From positions 1 through 8,819 of the forward strand of contig JAJYSO010000046.1 of NCBI GenBank assembly GCA_021793535.1: 8,819 bases of DNA. The letters run 5' to 3'. Positions 7,952 to 8,819 of this stretch are shown one piece after another. The first letter of the stretch is position 1. The number at the start of each line of letters is the position of its first letter. This stretch comes from Bacteroidota bacterium (lineage in GTDB: Bacteria > Bacteroidota > Bacteroidia > Flavobacteriales > Flavobacteriaceae). Position numbers and translations under genes: made by a program. The notes under the pieces were generated by a model that was not told where the DNA came from, made no database searches, and was given only the letters and a program-made list of their open reading frames with translations.

Positions 7952-7996
7952 AAAAATAAAATGGCTGCCTCAACATCGAAGCAGCCATTTTTTATT
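7952..7996. terminator. bidirectional terminator between convergent genes
   Basis: An 11-bp perfect stem pairs 7958-7968 (AAAATGGCTGC) with 7981-7991 around a 12-base loop. On the + strand the stem runs into TTTTTTATT (7988-7996). On the - strand it runs into TTTTATTTTTG (complement of 7951-7961). It lies 18 bases after the downstream peptidase stop and 27 bases beyond the superoxide dismutase stop, so it can terminate both converging transcripts. Confidence 0.88.
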
Positions 7997-8018
7997 CTAG
8001 GTATCCTTTTAAAGGAGC

Positions 8019-8615
8019 TTATTTAATGATGACCCCGCATCCGACACGGCCACCTGCATCTCCTGTAGGTTGTGTTTTAAAATCATCCGCTCCTTCGTGA
8101 ACGACAACGGCTTTCCCCACGATGTTCTTAGCCTTGTCATCACAGTCGATACACCACTGGTCCGTTTCAAAAGTAATCGAGGCTTTTCCGTCTTGATCTA
8201 CTTTTAAATTACCAATGTCTCCTTTGTGATAACCGTCTTTAGAGTCCCATTTTCCATGTTCCTCATTCATCGGGTTCCAGTGTCCTCCTGCAGAAGTTGC
8301 ATCGTCTGCACTACAGTCTCCCTTCTCATGAAGGTGGATAGCTTGTTGTTTTCCGGCTTCTAATCCCTCGAGTTCCCCTTCTAATTTCACCTTCCCATCT
8401 TCCTCAGTGAAAACGAGTTGACCGGTTACATCACTGCCACTTTTGGAAGCAATATCAACCGTTAGGCTTTTGGTAGCCGGTTCGGCTTCTTCCTGTACTT
8501 CGGGCATTTCTTGTTCTGTGGCTTGATCAGCCTCCTTACTCTCTTTTTTGCCGTCCTTGCAGCTTACAAAAGCCACTAGAGTCAGGCACAAAAATAGAAC
8601 GCTAAATTTTTTCAT
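8019..8615 (-). CDS. sodC: Cu/Zn superoxide dismutase, predicted lipoprotein
   Basis: Converts superoxide to hydrogen peroxide and oxygen outside the cytoplasm. The 198-residue precursor has a lipoprotein signal (MKKF, hydrophobic core, FVSC with Cys19), then a strongly acidic Glu-rich linker (about 20-48), then the sodC beta-barrel domain (about 50-198). Copper ligands are His94, His96, His112 and His173; zinc ligands are the bridging His112 plus His120, His130 and Asp133 (in HLHEKGDC, GGHWNP, EEHGK, GYHKGDIGN and VVHEG). The conserved disulfide would join Cys101 and Cys193, and the active-site arginine is Arg190 in GGRVGCG. All are present, so an active enzyme is expected. Unlike the classic enzyme it has a second cysteine pair, WCIDC (Cys155 and Cys158), just before the last copper-ligand strand. 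It is convergent with the peptidase gene on its left and divergent from the reading frame at the right edge. Anchoring in the outer membrane or its surface is inference. Confidence 0.96.
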   Translation of the reverse strand: MKKFSVLFLCLTLVAFVSCKDGKKESKEADQATEQEMPEVQEEAEPATKSLTVDIASKSGSDVTGQLVFTEEDGKVKLEGELEGLEAGKQQAIHLHEKGDCSADDATSAGGHWNPMNEEHGKWDSKDGYHKGDIGNLKVDQDGKASITFETDQWCIDCDDKAKNIVGKAVVVHEGADDFKTQPTGDAGGRVGCGVIIK

Positions 8616-8643
8616 AATCTGGTAGATTTTTTAGTTTACGATG

Positions 8644-8674
8644 TAAAAATACCATTTCAAAAGCCCAACAAAAA
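8644..8674 (-). promoter_or_regulatory. predicted sodC promoter
   Basis: Read on the - strand, TATTTTTA (8651-8644) matches seven of eight positions of the TAnnTTTG -7 consensus. TTTTTG (8674-8669) lies 17 bases upstream of it as a -33 element. The start codon of the superoxide dismutase is about 28 bases further on, giving a short untranslated leader. The match is reasonable, but the region is so AT-rich that chance matches are possible. Confidence 0.45.
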
Positions 8675-8713
8675 GTTTTTACACAAAATTTTATAAAAAA
8701 CAAACGCAAAAAC

Positions 8714-8744
8714 TTGCACAATACAGATTTCTTTTCAAAATTTG
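8714..8744 (+). promoter_or_regulatory. predicted promoter for the right-edge leader frame
   Basis: TTG at 8714-8716, a 20-base spacer, then AAAATTTG at 8737-8744, which matches TAnnTTTG at all but the first position. The spacing equals that of the promoter before the first peptidase gene. Transcription would begin about 8749-8752, almost on top of the ATG at 8753, implying a leaderless or nearly leaderless message. Confidence 0.4.
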
Positions 8745-8752
8745 TGGTCCTT

Positions 8753-8819
8753 ATGAAAAAGATACAATTACATAACCAATGGTGGTGGCACGGAATTTCA
8801 TCAGAAACGCTGTGTAGGG
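8753..8819 (+). CDS. candidate tryptophan-rich leader peptide (trp attenuator), cut by window edge
   Basis: An open frame starts ATG AAA AAG at 8753 and runs 22 codons to the edge without a stop: residues 1-12 are MKKIQLHNQWWW, followed by H, G, I, S, S, E, T, L, C, R. Three consecutive TGG codons (8780-8788) at residues 10-12 are very unusual in an ordinary protein N-terminus but are the hallmark of ribosome-mediated trp attenuation, as in the E. coli trp leader with its tandem Trp codons. If so, transcription of a trp biosynthetic operon (trpE first) should begin here and a terminator hairpin should follow within about 100-150 bases outside the window. The frame's stop, any hairpins and the downstream gene cannot be seen. 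Alternatives are the N-terminus of an unrecognised protein, or a chance frame. Confidence 0.5.
   Translation, partial: MKKIQLHNQWWWHGISSETLCR

Noticed and set aside
1..8819. CRISPR arrays, insertion sequences, tRNA or rRNA genes, phage or defence genes
   Set aside because: No repeat-spacer pattern, transposase-like frame, terminal inverted repeats or cloverleaf-like sequence was noticed. The window reads as ordinary metabolic chromosome.

Overview
The window looks like chromosomal housekeeping DNA from a member of the Bacteroidota, most likely a flavobacterium (family Flavobacteriaceae). The grounds are: exported lipoproteins with short N-terminal signals ending at Cys18 or Cys19, translation starts with no clear Shine-Dalgarno sequence, promoter-like TTG / TAnnTTTG elements of the Bacteroidota primary sigma factor, and protein sequences that read like flavobacterial leucine-pathway enzymes and M28 lipoproteins. 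This assignment comes from recognition, not from a search.

Positions 1-4465 hold the leucine-specific branch of branched-chain amino acid biosynthesis, all on the + strand: leuC (5' end cut off by the window edge), leuD, leuB, then leuA after a 127-base gap. LeuA makes 2-isopropylmalate, LeuC/LeuD isomerise it, and LeuB oxidises it to the keto acid that is transaminated to leucine. Catalytic and metal or Fe-S ligand residues are intact in all four. leuC-leuD-leuB are tightly packed (gaps of 25 and 12 bases). leuD starts with GTG and leuB with TTG. The leuB-leuA gap can fold into two mutually exclusive hairpins.

Positions 4466-7939 hold two tandem, clearly homologous genes for membrane-anchored M28-family zinc metallopeptidases (545 and 546 residues, each a lipoprotein signal, a PA-like insert and an M28 catalytic domain). 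A near-consensus promoter precedes the first. A strong intrinsic terminator lies between the two, so they may be expressed unequally. The second ends in a bidirectional terminator shared with the convergent gene that follows.

Positions 8019-8615 on the - strand encode a Cu/Zn superoxide dismutase lipoprotein with all metal ligands, the disulfide cysteines and the active-site arginine, plus an extra CxxC pair.

The last 200 bases are an AT-rich divergent control region. At its right edge a short + strand reading frame starts at 8753 and carries three consecutive tryptophan codons. This is what a trp-operon attenuation leader peptide looks like, which suggests that a trpE-type operon begins just beyond the window. 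It is the most interesting item here. Otherwise no mobile element, CRISPR array, RNA gene or novel multi-gene system was seen.
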